NCBI RefSeq assembly: GCF_015291885.1 | Contig: NZ_CP036186.1 | Coordinates: forward strand, 62,001 to 126,000 | Length of the DNA stretch: 64,000 nucleotides | Direction of reading: 5' to 3' | Source: Stutzerimonas stutzeri | GTDB taxonomy: Bacteria; Pseudomonadota; Gammaproteobacteria; Pseudomonadales; Pseudomonadaceae | Part shown: positions 34,103 through 42,961 of the stretch, piece by piece | Layout: every line of letters begins with the position of its first letter | Position numbering within the stretch: the first letter of the stretch is position 1 | Made by a program: the position numbers and the translations under genes | The notes under the pieces: generated by a model | Told to the model about the DNA's origin: nothing | Seen by the model: only the letters and a program-made list of their open reading frames with translations | The model's database searches: none

Positions 34103-35110
34103 GTGATCGAATTCCATCAAGTCCACAAAACCTATCGGACCGGCGGCAGAGACGTCCCTGCCCTGCAGCCGACGCAGCTGGAGATCGCCGCCGGTGAAGT
34201 CTTCGGCCTGATCGGCCACTCTGGCGCCGGCAAGAGCACGCTGCTGCGTCTGATCAACCGCCTCGAGGAACCCTCCGGCGGGCGCATCCTGGTCAACGGT
34301 GAAGATGTCACCGCGCTCGATGCCGACGGTCTGCGGCGCTTTCGCCAGCGCGTCGGGATGATCTTCCAGCACTTCAACCTGCTGATGTCCAAGACCGTGG
34401 CCGACAACGTCGCCATGCCGCTGCGCCTGGCCGGCATCCGCTCGCGCAGCGAGATCGACGCCCGCGTCGCCGCCCTGCTTGACCGCGTCGGCCTCAAGGA
34501 CCACGCACGCAAATATCCTGCGCAGCTCTCCGGTGGCCAGAAGCAGCGCGTCGGCATCGCTCGCGCGCTGGCCACCGAGCCGAGCATCCTGCTCTGCGAC
34601 GAGGCCACCAGCGCCCTCGACCCGCAGACCACCGCATCGGTGCTGCAACTGCTGGCCGAGATCAACCGCGAGTTGAAGCTGACCATCGTGCTGATCACCC
34701 ACGAGATGGACGTGATCCGCCGCGTCTGCGACCGCGTCGCGGTGATGGATGCCGGTGCCATCGTCGAACAGGGCCCGGTGACCGAGGTGTTCCTGCACCC
34801 CAAGCATCCGACCACCCAGCGCTTCGTGCTGGAAGACGAGGCGATGGACGAAAGCGAGATGCACGATGACTTCGCCCACGTGCCGGGCCGCATCCTGCGT
34901 CTGACCTTCCAGGGCGATTCCACCTACAAGCCGCTGCTGGGCACCGTCGCCCGCGAAACCGGCGTCGACTACAGCATCCTTTCCGGGCGCATCGACCGCA
35001 TCAAGGACACCCCCTACGGCCAGCTCACCCTGGCGCTGATCGGCGGTGACATGACCGCGGCAATGGCGCGACTGCAGGCCGCTGATGTGCATGTGGAGGT
35101 GCTGCGCTGA
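34103..35110 (+). CDS. metN: D,L-methionine ABC importer ATP-binding protein MetN
   Basis: 335 residues from a GTG with AAGG nine bases upstream (spacing 7). ATPase domain: Walker [11 protein letters not shown]-loop MIFQHFNLL, signature LSGGQKQRV, Walker [13 protein letters not shown], switch His in ITHEMD. The C-terminal 80 residues form the NIL/ACT-like domain ([18 protein letters not shown]) that binds methionine and shuts transport when it is plentiful. With MetI and MetQ it imports methionine. An upstream in-frame ATG at 33974 would add 43 unconvincing residues and was rejected. Confidence 0.95.
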   Translation: MIEFHQVHKTYRTGGRDVPALQPTQLEIAAGEVFGLIGHSGAGKSTLLRLINRLEEPSGGRILVNGEDVTALDADGLRRFRQRVGMIFQHFNLLMSKTVADNVAMPLRLAGIRSRSEIDARVAALLDRVGLKDHARKYPAQLSGGQKQRVGIARALATEPSILLCDEATSALDPQTTASVLQLLAEINRELKLTIVLITHEMDVIRRVCDRVAVMDAGAIVEQGPVTEVFLHPKHPTTQRFVLEDEAMDESEMHDDFAHVPGRILRLTFQGDSTYKPLLGTVARETGVDYSILSGRIDRIKDTPYGQLTLALIGGDMTAAMARLQAADVHVEVLR

Positions 35111-35787
35111 TGGAAGCCCTTTTCAGCTCTTTGTTGGGGAATGTGGACTGGTACGAGATCTGGCTGGCCACGCTGGACACCTTGCTGATGCTCGGCGGCT
35201 CGCTGCTGTTCACCATCCTGCTTGGCCTGCCGCTGGGCGTGCTGCTGTTTCTCAGCGGCCCGCGCCAGCTGTTCGAGAATGCCCCGCTGTATGCCGCGCT
35301 GTCGTTCGTGGTCAACGTGCTGCGCTCGCTGCCGTTCATCATCCTGCTGATCGTTATGATTCCGTTCACCGTGCTGATCACCGGCACCTCGCTGGGCGTC
35401 GCTGGGGCCATCCCGCCACTGGTGGTGGGCGCCGCTCCGTTCTTCGCCCGCCTGGTGGAAACCGCACTGCGCGAAGTGGACCGCGGCATCATCGAGGCGA
35501 CCCAGGCCATGGGCGCGACGACGCGGCAGATCATATTCAGCGCATTGCTGCCGGAAGCGCGTCCGGGCATCATCGCCGCCATTACCGTCACTGCCATCAC
35601 TCTGGTCTCCTACACCGCGATGGCCGGTGTGGTGGGGGCCGGCGGCCTCGGTGATCTGGCCATCCGCTTTGGCTACCAGCGTTTCCAGACCGACGTGATG
35701 GTTGTCACCGTGGTCCTGCTGCTGGTGCTGGTGCAGGTGCTGCAAAGCGTCGGCGACAGGCTGGTCACCCATTTTTCGCGCAAATGA
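35110..35787 (+). CDS. metI: Methionine ABC importer permease MetI
   Basis: 225 residues with five membrane helices and the binding-protein-dependent permease loop EATQAMGATTRQIIFSALLPEA, which contacts MetN. Its ATG shares the last base of the metN stop (TGATG), so the two are coupled. It is followed not by metQ directly but by a 144-bp palindromic element, an unusual break in an otherwise tight operon. Confidence 0.95.
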   Translation: MEALFSSLLGNVDWYEIWLATLDTLLMLGGSLLFTILLGLPLGVLLFLSGPRQLFENAPLYAALSFVVNVLRSLPFIILLIVMIPFTVLITGTSLGVAGAIPPLVVGAAPFFARLVETALREVDRGIIEATQAMGATTRQIIFSALLPEARPGIIAAITVTAITLVSYTAMAGVVGAGGLGDLAIRFGYQRFQTDVMVVTVVLLLVLVQVLQSVGDRLVTHFSRK

Positions 35788-35793
35788 ACCATC

Positions 35794-35937
35794 AGCAGGC
35801 CGTTGAAAAAACGTAGGCGAGGCAGGCAAGACAAGGCAAAAACAGGCGAGGACGCGGAGTTTAGTACTCTAAATGAGCAGTCCGAGCCTGTTTTTAACGC
35901 AGTATTGCCAACGCAGCTAGTTTTTCGACGGCTTGCT
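35794..35937. mobile_element. MITE-like palindromic element between metI and metQ
   Basis: About 144 bp with imperfect terminal inverted repeats: AGCAGGCCGTTGAAAAA at the left end and, inverted, AGCAAGCCGTCGAAAAA at the right. Inside, AAAAACAGGC and GCCTGTTTTT (35886-35895) pair, and a centre TTTAG/CTAAA closes the fold, so the whole element can form one long hairpin. It has no coding capacity of its own, although an open frame runs through it into metQ. Similar palindromes ending in TTTTTCAACGG are familiar as dispersed repeats in pseudomonads, from memory. No clear target-site duplication was identified. Confidence 0.75.
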
Positions 35938-35985
35938 AGGGCGAGCGAACTTCGCACCCTGATCTACCTACGAAGGAACCGAACG

Positions 35986-36756
35986 ATGAAGAAACTGATT
36001 GTCGCCCTGGCCGCCGTTGCCGCATTTTCCGCGCAGGCCGAAACCTTGAACGTGGCTGCCACCGCAGTACCGCACGCCGAGCTGCTGGAGTTCGTCAAAC
36101 CGCAACTGGCCGAGCAAGGCGTAACGCTGAACGTGAAAGTCTTCACCGACTACGTGCAGCCGAACATCCAGGTCGCCGAGAAGCGCCTGGACGCCAACTT
36201 CTTCCAGCATCAGCCTTACCTGGATGAATTCAACAAGGGCAAGGGCACCGATCTGGTGAGCGTAGCCGGCGTGCATATCGAGCCCTTCGGTGCTTATTCC
36301 AGCAAGCACAAGTCGCTGGATGCGCTGCCCAATGGCGCCAACGTGGTCATCCCCAACGACGCCACCAACGGCGGCCGCGCCCTGCTGCTGCTGGCCAAGG
36401 CCGGCGTGATCAGCCTCAAGGATGGCGCCGGCATCACTGCCACGCCGAAGGACATTGCCGACAACCCCAAGCGCATCAAGGTGCGTGAGCTGGAAGCCGC
36501 GACCCTGCCGCGCGTGCTGACCCAGGTCGACCTGGCGCTGATCAACACCAACTACGCGCTGGAGGCCAAGCTGAATCCCACTGAAGACGCGCTGGTGATC
36601 GAGGGCAGCGACTCGCCCTACGTGAACATTCTGGTGGCCCGTCCGGACAACAAGGACAGCGACGCCATGCAGAAACTGGCCGCCGCGCTGCACAGCGAGG
36701 AAGTGCGTCAGTTCATCCAGGAAAAATACAAGGGCGCCGTCGTTCCGGCCTTCTGA
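35986..36756 (+). CDS. metQ: Methionine-binding protein MetQ (NlpA family)
   Basis: 256 residues from the ATG at 35986, which follows AAGGA by 8 nt and opens a clean signal peptide (MKKLIVALAAVAAFSAQA). The mature protein shows the NlpA/MetQ pattern (VAATAVPHAELLEFVKPQLA, FFQHQPYLDEFNKGKG, PNDATNGGRALLLL, LINTNYAL). No lipobox Cys is present at the cleavage site, so it is probably a soluble periplasmic protein rather than a lipoprotein. The open frame extends 61 codons upstream through the palindromic element; this is an accident of the repeat. Confidence 0.94.
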   Translation: MKKLIVALAAVAAFSAQAETLNVAATAVPHAELLEFVKPQLAEQGVTLNVKVFTDYVQPNIQVAEKRLDANFFQHQPYLDEFNKGKGTDLVSVAGVHIEPFGAYSSKHKSLDALPNGANVVIPNDATNGGRALLLLAKAGVISLKDGAGITATPKDIADNPKRIKVRELEAATLPRVLTQVDLALINTNYALEAKLNPTEDALVIEGSDSPYVNILVARPDNKDSDAMQKLAAALHSEEVRQFIQEKYKGAVVPAF

Positions 36757-36783
36757 CCGCGACAGCATTGCCCAGTGACAGAA

Positions 36784-36807
36784 AACCCCGCCTCGGCGGG
36801 GTTTTTT
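36784..36807 (+). terminator. Rho-independent terminator after metQ
   Basis: AACCCCGCC (36784-36792) pairs with GGCGGGGTT (36795-36803) around two bases and runs into TTTTTT. It closes the methionine operon. Confidence 0.93.
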
Positions 36808-36938
36808 ATATCCAGCGGGTCGCCGTCGCGAAGCTGGGCTGACCGAGCCGTGGGTGCCGTGCTTGGCGGGGCAAGCTGCAACGCCAATACCAAGCTGCGT
36901 TTCGCTCCAGATCATCATGCGAGACCGGGACAAGACCA

Positions 36939-38192
36939 TCAGACGCGGCAGCCACCTCCTGCATCCGCTCCCACCGGCTCGTCACAACCCTGCCCACCAT
37001 CAGGCCGACCTTTCAGCCAGATCGGCGCCAAGTAGCCCATGGACAGGGCAAAGGCTGTCAGCCAACCAAGCCCGGCGAGCATGTTCAGCAGGGGTACGGG
37101 AGCGCCGGGCAGCCCGGCGAGGGCACGCAGCAGCGCGGCGAGCACCAGCAGGCAGGCTGCGATCGGTACCCAGCGCCGCTGATCCAGTGCGTAACCGCTG
37201 TGAGTACGCCCCGCGATGCACAGCACGGCCAGAATCGATACGCCCATGGCCCCAAGTGTCAGCAGATGGCGCCCGGCGCTGCTGGCAAAACCGTCAGCGA
37301 GCAGCGAGACACCCAGTGCGCCATAGCCCAGCGCCATCAGCCAGTACACGCTGTAGAGCATCAGCGACCAACGCTCCAGCAGCGCGCGGCCGATGTGCCA
37401 GTCGTTGAGCAGGTTGAACATCGCGGCGGCTGCGGCCAGGGCCAGCCAGCCGTTCAGCGGCGCCGGGAGGGCCAGCCATTCGGCGAGGGTGAACAGGCTG
37501 ATGCAGAAGATCGCCAGGTTGCGTCGTGGCGCGCGCGCGCGGTAGTCCTCGTCCACTTCGTGCCCGGCATCCCGGCGTGCCTGAATGGCGTCGTTGAGGA
37601 TGCGCATGGAGATTCGGCTCATGGCCACCACGATCAGCACCATCATCACGCCGATGCCAGCATACAGCCAGCGCATCGGGTACTGGCCGGCGACGGCGTC
37701 GACATGAAAGCCCACAGTCACCAGCGCCAGCGCGCCGAGTCCACCGAAAAAGCCGTACTGCCGGCGTAGCGGGTCGCCCAGCAGGCGCGGGGCGAGCAGC
37801 ACAACCAGGGCGATGGCGAAGGCACTGTTGAACAGCGCCGCCGGCCACGGCCCGATGACGCCGGAAAGCCAGAAGCTCAGCCGAGCCGCTAGCCACAGCA
37901 GTAGAAAGCCGAAACCTACCTGCCGACCGAATGCCGCGGTGGAGGTAAATTCCGGCACCGCAGTGAGGACGAAGCCGGCGACTGCCGCAAGGCCGAAGCC
38001 GAGCAGCATTTCGTGGGCATGCCAGACCAGCGGACCGCCCGGCACGCCTGGCAGCGGTATCCCGAAACCGAGAAACCCCAGCCAGAGTGCAACACCCACC
38101 GCAGCCAGCAGCACGGTGGCGAGAAACAGCGGGCGGAAGCTGCACAGCAGCAGCGACCAGTTGGCGAGTCGCGGCAATAAGGTTTTCAGCAT
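36939..38192 (-). CDS. nnrS: NnrS family heme-copper membrane protein
   Basis: 417 residues with about 12 membrane helices. NnrS features are clear: SFRPLFLATVLLAAVGVALW at the N-terminus, WHAHEMLLGFG with its His residues, and GRTHSGYALDQRRW. NnrS proteins bind heme and copper and protect against nitric oxide stress, especially effects on iron metabolism; they are common in denitrifiers. Here the gene is last in a Fur-box operon with a TonB receptor and an ABC importer, starting seven bases inside the ATPase gene. That setting hints at metal or heme handling rather than a pure denitrification role. Confidence 0.9.
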   Translation of the reverse strand: MLKTLLPRLANWSLLLCSFRPLFLATVLLAAVGVALWLGFLGFGIPLPGVPGGPLVWHAHEMLLGFGLAAVAGFVLTAVPEFTSTAAFGRQVGFGFLLLWLAARLSFWLSGVIGPWPAALFNSAFAIALVVLLAPRLLGDPLRRQYGFFGGLGALALVTVGFHVDAVAGQYPMRWLYAGIGVMMVLIVVAMSRISMRILNDAIQARRDAGHEVDEDYRARAPRRNLAIFCISLFTLAEWLALPAPLNGWLALAAAAAMFNLLNDWHIGRALLERWSLMLYSVYWLMALGYGALGVSLLADGFASSAGRHLLTLGAMGVSILAVLCIAGRTHSGYALDQRRWVPIAACLLVLAALLRALAGLPGAPVPLLNMLAGLGWLTAFALSMGYLAPIWLKGRPDGGQGCDEPVGADAGGGCRV

Positions 38193-39010
38193 CGTGAGCG
38201 TGCTCTGCTGGCGAGGGGTAAGGGTGCCGCCTCGCGAATGGCGACTTTGGCAGCGTTAGGCAAGGTCTGCGGCGCGCGGGTGGCCAGGCCGAAACTCTCT
38301 CTTACGGCCGGCAACTGCAGCAGCTCGGCGGTGTGTTGGTAGATCCAGGCATCGCTGCGCTGCATGGCTGGCAGATCCAGCTCCAGGTGGCTGACGATGC
38401 GCCCCGGCGCCGCCGCCATGACCAGGATGCGGTCGGCCAGGCGCACGGCTTCCATCAGGTCGTGGGTGATCATCAGCACGCCCGTGCCGCGTGCGGCCTG
38501 CTCGGCCAGCAGCAGGGCATAAAGGTCTTCCTTGAGGCCGATATCCAGCGCGGCGAAGGGTTCGTCGAGCAGCAGCAGATCCGGCTGCAGCACCAGCGCC
38601 CGCGCCAGGGACACGCGGCTCTGCATGCCGCCGGAAAGCTGGTGCGGAAACTTGCCGAGATCGCCCGCGGCCAGGCCCAGGCGCAGCGCGAGGGAACTGG
38701 CTTGCTGCAGGCGTTGCTGCCGCGCCATGCCGGCCGCCTTGAGCCCCAGGGCGATGTTGTCGAGCGTGGTCTTCCACGGCAGCAGCCGCGGTTGCTGGAA
38801 CATGCTGGCGGGGTTGCCGAAACCGTTGTCGATGCGTCCTTCCTGTACGTCCAGCAGTCCGGCACAGAGGTGCAGCAGGGTGGTCTTGCCGCAGCCGGAG
38901 GGGCCGACCAGGGCGACCACTTCACCCGCTCCCAGGTTGAAGTCGATGCCGCTGAAGATCTCGTCGCGGCCGAAGGCGTGGGCCAGGCCGTGGATATGCA
39001 ATTGCGTCAT
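38186..39010 (-). CDS. NitT/TauT-type ABC transporter ATP-binding protein
   Basis: 274 residues from the ATG at 39010, which overlaps the permease stop. Walker A GPSGCGKTT, Q-loop MFQQPRLLPW, signature LSGGMQSRV, Walker B LLLLDEPFAALD and switch His in ITHDLME are all present. The Q-loop QQPRLLPW is typical of the nitrate/sulfonate/taurine importer ATPases. It powers the permease at 39007. The substrate is not implied by the ATPase. Confidence 0.9.
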   Translation of the reverse strand: MTQLHIHGLAHAFGRDEIFSGIDFNLGAGEVVALVGPSGCGKTTLLHLCAGLLDVQEGRIDNGFGNPASMFQQPRLLPWKTTLDNIALGLKAAGMARQQRLQQASSLALRLGLAAGDLGKFPHQLSGGMQSRVSLARALVLQPDLLLLDEPFAALDIGLKEDLYALLLAEQAARGTGVLMITHDLMEAVRLADRILVMAAAPGRIVSHLELDLPAMQRSDAWIYQHTAELLQLPAVRESFGLATRAPQTLPNAAKVAIREAAPLPLASRARSRC

Positions 39011-39798
39011 GAAGGCACCTCGCGCCAGCGCTCGACTTCGCGCTTGATCGGTTCCAGCAGCAGGTACTCCACCGCAAGCAGCAGGCCGACCACCGCGGTG
39101 ATCCAGGCCATGGTCGCGCTGGTGTCCAGGTGCGAGCGCGACACCGCCAGGGCGGCACCGACGCCATCCTGGGTGGCCAGCAGTTCGGCCATCACCACGA
39201 TCTTCCAGGCCATGGCGAGCGCGGTGATCCACGCGGGGAACAGGTAGGACACGACGTGCGGCAGATAGACATCGAGCAACAGCATCCGCCGCGGCAGACG
39301 GAATGCCAGGGCCATGTCCTTGAGCTGGTTATCCAGCGTGCGGGTGCCTTGCAGTGCGCCGACGAACACCAGCGGAAAGCTGGCGATGAACACGGTGAAC
39401 ACCGGAGTGCCGTCGCTGGCGCCGAACCAGAGCATCGCCAGTACCAGCCAGGCGATTGGCGGCATGCCCATGAGCACGGTGACCAGCGGCCGCGCCATCA
39501 TCGAGGCAGTCATGGAGACACCGGCGGCAAGCCCGAGCACGCTGCCGACTGCCACGGACAGGGCAAAGCCGAGCAGCGCCCGGCGACTGGTGGCCAACAG
39601 CTCCGGCCAGGCGGCACCTTCATCGATCAGCTGGAGCAGGCGGGAAAAGGTCTCCAGCGGCGCCGGCAGCACCAGGGCGCCATAGTGACTGGCCACTGCC
39701 TCCCAGGCGGCCAGCAACAGAAACAGGCTGGCCAGCGCGCCCCAGCCGCTCCACAGATAGCCGGGCAGGCTGGCCAGCCAGCTGCGCAGGAGGCTCAT
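39007..39798 (-). CDS. NitT/TauT-type ABC transporter permease
   Basis: 263 residues, about six membrane helices, with the permease coupling loop (DMALAFRLPRRMLLLDVYLP) and GMPPIAWLVLAMLWFG typical of SsuC/TauC-like permeases. Both ends overlap neighbours by four bases, so the genes for receptor, binding protein, permease and ATPase are translated as one unit. It sits in the inner membrane with the ATPase at 38186 and receives ligand from the binding protein at 39795. Confidence 0.9.
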   Translation of the reverse strand: MSLLRSWLASLPGYLWSGWGALASLFLLLAAWEAVASHYGALVLPAPLETFSRLLQLIDEGAAWPELLATSRRALLGFALSVAVGSVLGLAAGVSMTASMMARPLVTVLMGMPPIAWLVLAMLWFGASDGTPVFTVFIASFPLVFVGALQGTRTLDNQLKDMALAFRLPRRMLLLDVYLPHVVSYLFPAWITALAMAWKIVVMAELLATQDGVGAALAVSRSHLDTSATMAWITAVVGLLLAVEYLLLEPIKREVERWREVPS

Positions 39799-40787
39799 GG
39801 CTGACCGCTGACTGGCGAGTAGAAGTCATCGGCCGGCAGCTTGCCGCCGATCAGCGCCGGATTCTTTTGCAACAGCAGCTCGAACAGAAACTCCACTTCC
39901 GCCCGCGCCTCGGCGGCGGGCACGGCCTCCATCTGCGCCACGGCCAACGAATCGCTCACCGCTTCGGCGCTGAGCATCGGCAGATGCCTGGCGACCAGCT
40001 GGCCGCAGCGCTCGGCGTTGGCGCCGCACCATTGCAGCGAGTCGGCGTAGGCCTGGGCGATTCGCGCGGCGATTTGCGGCTGGTCTTTCACGCTGGCCAT
40101 CAGCGCGATGCCAGCCTGCGGGATGCGTGCTTCGCGTTGCAACAGACGGCCCCATTCCTGTTGCAGGTCGACGCTGCGATACAGATCCGGCGCGACCAGT
40201 CCCAGCGGCCCTTCGCTGGCCTTGCGCAGGGCCATGGAGATGGCCGGCTCGGCGAGCAGGGCGTGGTCGGTACGGCGCATCAGCAATAGCTGCATGGCGT
40301 CGATGGGCGTGGCGACGTATCGCAAACGCAGGTCCTTGCGCACATCGATGCCGGCACGCTCGGCCAGCAGGCCGAAGAGGATGTCCGGCATGTCGCCGCG
40401 GAACGGCATGGCGATTTCCTTGCCGCGCAGGTCGTCGAGGGTGCTCAGGCCCTGTTCGCGGGACACCAGCCAGAGCAGACCCCAGGTCGAAACGTTGAGC
40501 ATGCGCAGCTTGGCGCCGCGGTTATAGAGGTTGGCCGCGACGTTGACCGGCATGGCCAGCACGTCCGCCTGCTGGTTCAGCGCCAGCAGGCGCAACTGGT
40601 CGGGGTCGCGCCAGCTAACGAATTCCACCTTGTCCGCCAGGTCGTCCAGTGCTCCGGATTCGACCATGTGGATCAGCGGATTCGATACCGACGAAGAAGG
40701 GCCGGCCAGGACCAGGCGCGGCAGCTTGTCCGCCAGTGCCGGTGTACCGGCAGCCAGCAGGACGACCATCAGCAGATGGCGGAGCAT
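39795..40787 (-). CDS. NMT1/SsuA-like ABC transporter substrate-binding protein
   Basis: 330 residues: signal peptide (MLRHLLMVVLLAAGTPALA) and a type II periplasmic-binding fold (LVLAGPSSSVSNPLIHMVES, LDDLRGKEIAMPFRGDMPDI, LLLMRRTDHALLAEPAI). This group binds sulfonates, nitrate, thiamine precursors or similar small molecules. Its gene is coupled to a TonB-dependent receptor, suggesting that the ligand first crosses the outer membrane actively. The ligand itself cannot be read. Confidence 0.87.
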   Translation of the reverse strand: MLRHLLMVVLLAAGTPALADKLPRLVLAGPSSSVSNPLIHMVESGALDDLADKVEFVSWRDPDQLRLLALNQQADVLAMPVNVAANLYNRGAKLRMLNVSTWGLLWLVSREQGLSTLDDLRGKEIAMPFRGDMPDILFGLLAERAGIDVRKDLRLRYVATPIDAMQLLLMRRTDHALLAEPAISMALRKASEGPLGLVAPDLYRSVDLQQEWGRLLQREARIPQAGIALMASVKDQPQIAARIAQAYADSLQWCGANAERCGQLVARHLPMLSAEAVSDSLAVAQMEAVPAAEARAEVEFLFELLLQKNPALIGGKLPADDFYSPVSGQP

Positions 40788-42850
40788 CAGAAGCTCCCGC
40801 TCAGCGCGACGGTGATGCCGCGCCCGGGTGCTTGCAGCTCGTTGCCGCTGATGCCGTCAGCCAGATGCTCGTGGTAGGCCTTGTCGAACAGGTTGCTCAG
40901 GCGCGCATCGAGGTTGGCGGTCTGCAGCACGCCGATCCTGCCGAAGCCCCAGCCGAGGCTGGCATCGGCGGTAACGAAGCCTGCGGTACGGTCCTCGCCG
41001 CCGCGGGTGAACTCGGTCGCTACACGATCCTGCTCGGCGACGGCACGCAGCTGCGCATGCCAGTAGAGGCCGCGCTCGGCTGGCTGGCCGATGCCCAGGG
41101 TCAACTCGTGGGCTGGCATCTGGTGCAGTGGTTCGTCGTCCTGTTTGTTCTCGCCGCGCAGCCAGGTGAAGCTGCCGTCCACCACGAACGCGCCGACGCC
41201 CTTGCTGGCGCTGCCTTCAAGGCCGTAGATCACCACCTTGTCGAGGTTCTCGGTGCGCTTGATCGGCAGCCCGTTCGGGGCGTTTGTGCCGGTCACGCGG
41301 CCGGCAATGTAATCGTCGATGCGGGTGTGGAAGGCCGCCAGCTGATAGGTGAAATCGCCATCGTTACCCTTGAGGCCGAGCTCGAAACTAGTGGAGCGCT
41401 CCGGGTCCAGCTGCGGGTTGCCGACGTGGAAGTAGCCGTCGCCGCGCGGCGCATCGTCGTAGCGCTCGCGCATGTCGGCGGCGCGGTAGGCCTGGCCGAC
41501 GTTGGCGTAGAGGTTCAGGGTGTCAGTCAGCGGATGCAGCGCGCCCAGCGACCACGACAGGTTGTGGTCGGTGCTGTCCAGGCCGCTGGTTCTAAACGAC
41601 GGGCCGTTGCCTTTGGCTCGGGCGTCGGCGCTGATGCGGTCGTAGCGGGCGCCGGCGGTGAGGCGCGTCTGGCCGAGGTCGAATTCATCCTGCACGAACA
41701 GCCCGTAGGATTCGATCTCGGCGTCCTTGAAGGGGTCGTTGCGCTGGTTGTTGTTGAAGGTCGGTGGGCCATCCACGTAGCGTTCCGGATCGCCGGTCAT
41801 CTTCCAGCCGTCGACGCCCACCGTCAGCAGGTGATCGGCGACCGGTACCACCCAGCTCGAGCGCAGCCCGTGGGTGATGAAGCTGACGTTGTTGCGTACA
41901 TAGTCGCGGTCGAGCCGCTCGGAGTAGGCGCGGATCTCCCGGTAGACCTCCTGACGATAGAGCTCGGCGGTCAGAGTGCCTTCACCGAGGCCGTTTTCCA
42001 GGCCGATCTGGAATAGCTCGCGCTGCTGTTCCGGCGAATGGATGGTCGCGGTGCCGAGCGGTACCGGGATGCCGGCACCGCCCGGCTGGCCACCGGTACG
42101 CGCCGAGCCCGGGTACCAGACGTCGCGGTCGGTGTGGCGCTGGACGTTCAGGTTGACGCTGACATCCTCGGCCAGGCGCTGCTTGTACTTGAGCAGCAGG
42201 GTATCGGAGCTGTAGCCGGTGTTCTCTTCGGTACCGTTGGGGCTCTTGTAGTCGTTGACCTTGCGCCCGGCAACGCCCAGCACCAGCGCATGATCGCTGC
42301 TGGAGTCGCGCAGCAGCGTGGCGCCAGTGAAGCCCTTGTCGACGCTGCTGGCGCTGGTGGAGAAACGTCCGCTGCGCTCGTCCTGCTCGGTGAAGCGTGC
42401 CTGCGGCGTGATCAGGTTGACCACCCCGCCCATGGCCCCACTGCCGTACAGCACCGAGCCCGGCCCCTTGACCACCTCGGCGCGTTCCAGCAGGCCGAGA
42501 TCGAGCATGGAGGCCAGCGAGCCCTGCGGCTGGCCGGAGTTGACCCGTACGCCGTCGACCATCAGCACCACGCTTTCCTTCTTCATACCGCGTAGCACCG
42601 GGTTCTGGCCCCAAGCGCCGTCGCTGTGCACGGCCAGGCCCGGCTTTCCGCGGAACAGGCTGCCGGCCGGTGCTGCCGTTTCAGTTGGCTGAGCCTGCAG
42701 CACCTCGATGGCTTGCGGAATGTCCTGCGTCGCGGCCTCGTAGCCCTTGGCGGTGACGACCGTTTCCTGCAACTCCAGGGGCGCGGCGAGTACGGAAGAG
42801 GTGCTGACGGCCAGGCAGGCCAGGGCTAGCGGGTGAAGGCGGAGAATCAT
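40787..42850 (-). CDS. TonB-dependent outer-membrane receptor
   Basis: 687 residues. Signal peptide (LALACLAVSTSSVLA), TonB box region (LQETVVTAKG), plug domain (NPVLRGMKKESVVLMVDGVR, EVVKGPGSVLYGSGAMGGVV) and a 22-strand-type barrel ending in ITVALSGSF with terminal Phe. The barrel resembles siderophore, heme or vitamin receptors. A strong Fur box about 65 bp upstream indicates expression under iron limitation. The start of the binding-protein gene shares one base with its stop, so receptor and ABC importer form one uptake route. Ligand unknown; a siderophore, heme or other metal chelate are the best guesses. Confidence 0.92.
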   Translation of the reverse strand: MILRLHPLALACLAVSTSSVLAAPLELQETVVTAKGYEAATQDIPQAIEVLQAQPTETAAPAGSLFRGKPGLAVHSDGAWGQNPVLRGMKKESVVLMVDGVRVNSGQPQGSLASMLDLGLLERAEVVKGPGSVLYGSGAMGGVVNLITPQARFTEQDERSGRFSTSASSVDKGFTGATLLRDSSSDHALVLGVAGRKVNDYKSPNGTEENTGYSSDTLLLKYKQRLAEDVSVNLNVQRHTDRDVWYPGSARTGGQPGGAGIPVPLGTATIHSPEQQRELFQIGLENGLGEGTLTAELYRQEVYREIRAYSERLDRDYVRNNVSFITHGLRSSWVVPVADHLLTVGVDGWKMTGDPERYVDGPPTFNNNQRNDPFKDAEIESYGLFVQDEFDLGQTRLTAGARYDRISADARAKGNGPSFRTSGLDSTDHNLSWSLGALHPLTDTLNLYANVGQAYRAADMRERYDDAPRGDGYFHVGNPQLDPERSTSFELGLKGNDGDFTYQLAAFHTRIDDYIAGRVTGTNAPNGLPIKRTENLDKVVIYGLEGSASKGVGAFVVDGSFTWLRGENKQDDEPLHQMPAHELTLGIGQPAERGLYWHAQLRAVAEQDRVATEFTRGGEDRTAGFVTADASLGWGFGRIGVLQTANLDARLSNLFDKAYHEHLADGISGNELQAPGRGITVALSGSF

Positions 42851-42914
42851 CGAGCGGCTCCCAGGTGGTTCGTCGGCTGCGAAACCGACTGGATGGGAGC
42901 GATTCTCGTTTAGT

Positions 42915-42933
42915 TGATAATAATTATCATTTG
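42915..42933 (-). promoter_or_regulatory. Fur box before the TonB receptor operon
   Basis: The core GATAATAATTATC is a perfect odd-centred palindrome of two GATAAT hexamers, extended by T and A on the flanks, and matches the Fur consensus built from GATAAT repeats. It lies about 65-85 bp before the receptor ATG. Fe(II)-Fur should repress the five-gene operon when iron is plentiful. Confidence 0.85.
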
Positions 42934-42961
42934 ATCGGGATCAAGTTTGCCGCTCGCCGCC

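Noticed and set aside
35803..35985. 61-residue N-terminal extension of MetQ
   Set aside because: It is translation of the palindromic repeat; the signal peptide and ribosome binding site place the start at 35986.
39011..39232. N-terminal extension of the ABC ATPase into the permease gene
   Set aside because: It overlaps the permease out of frame; the ATG at 39010 opens the conserved domain with a four-base overlap.
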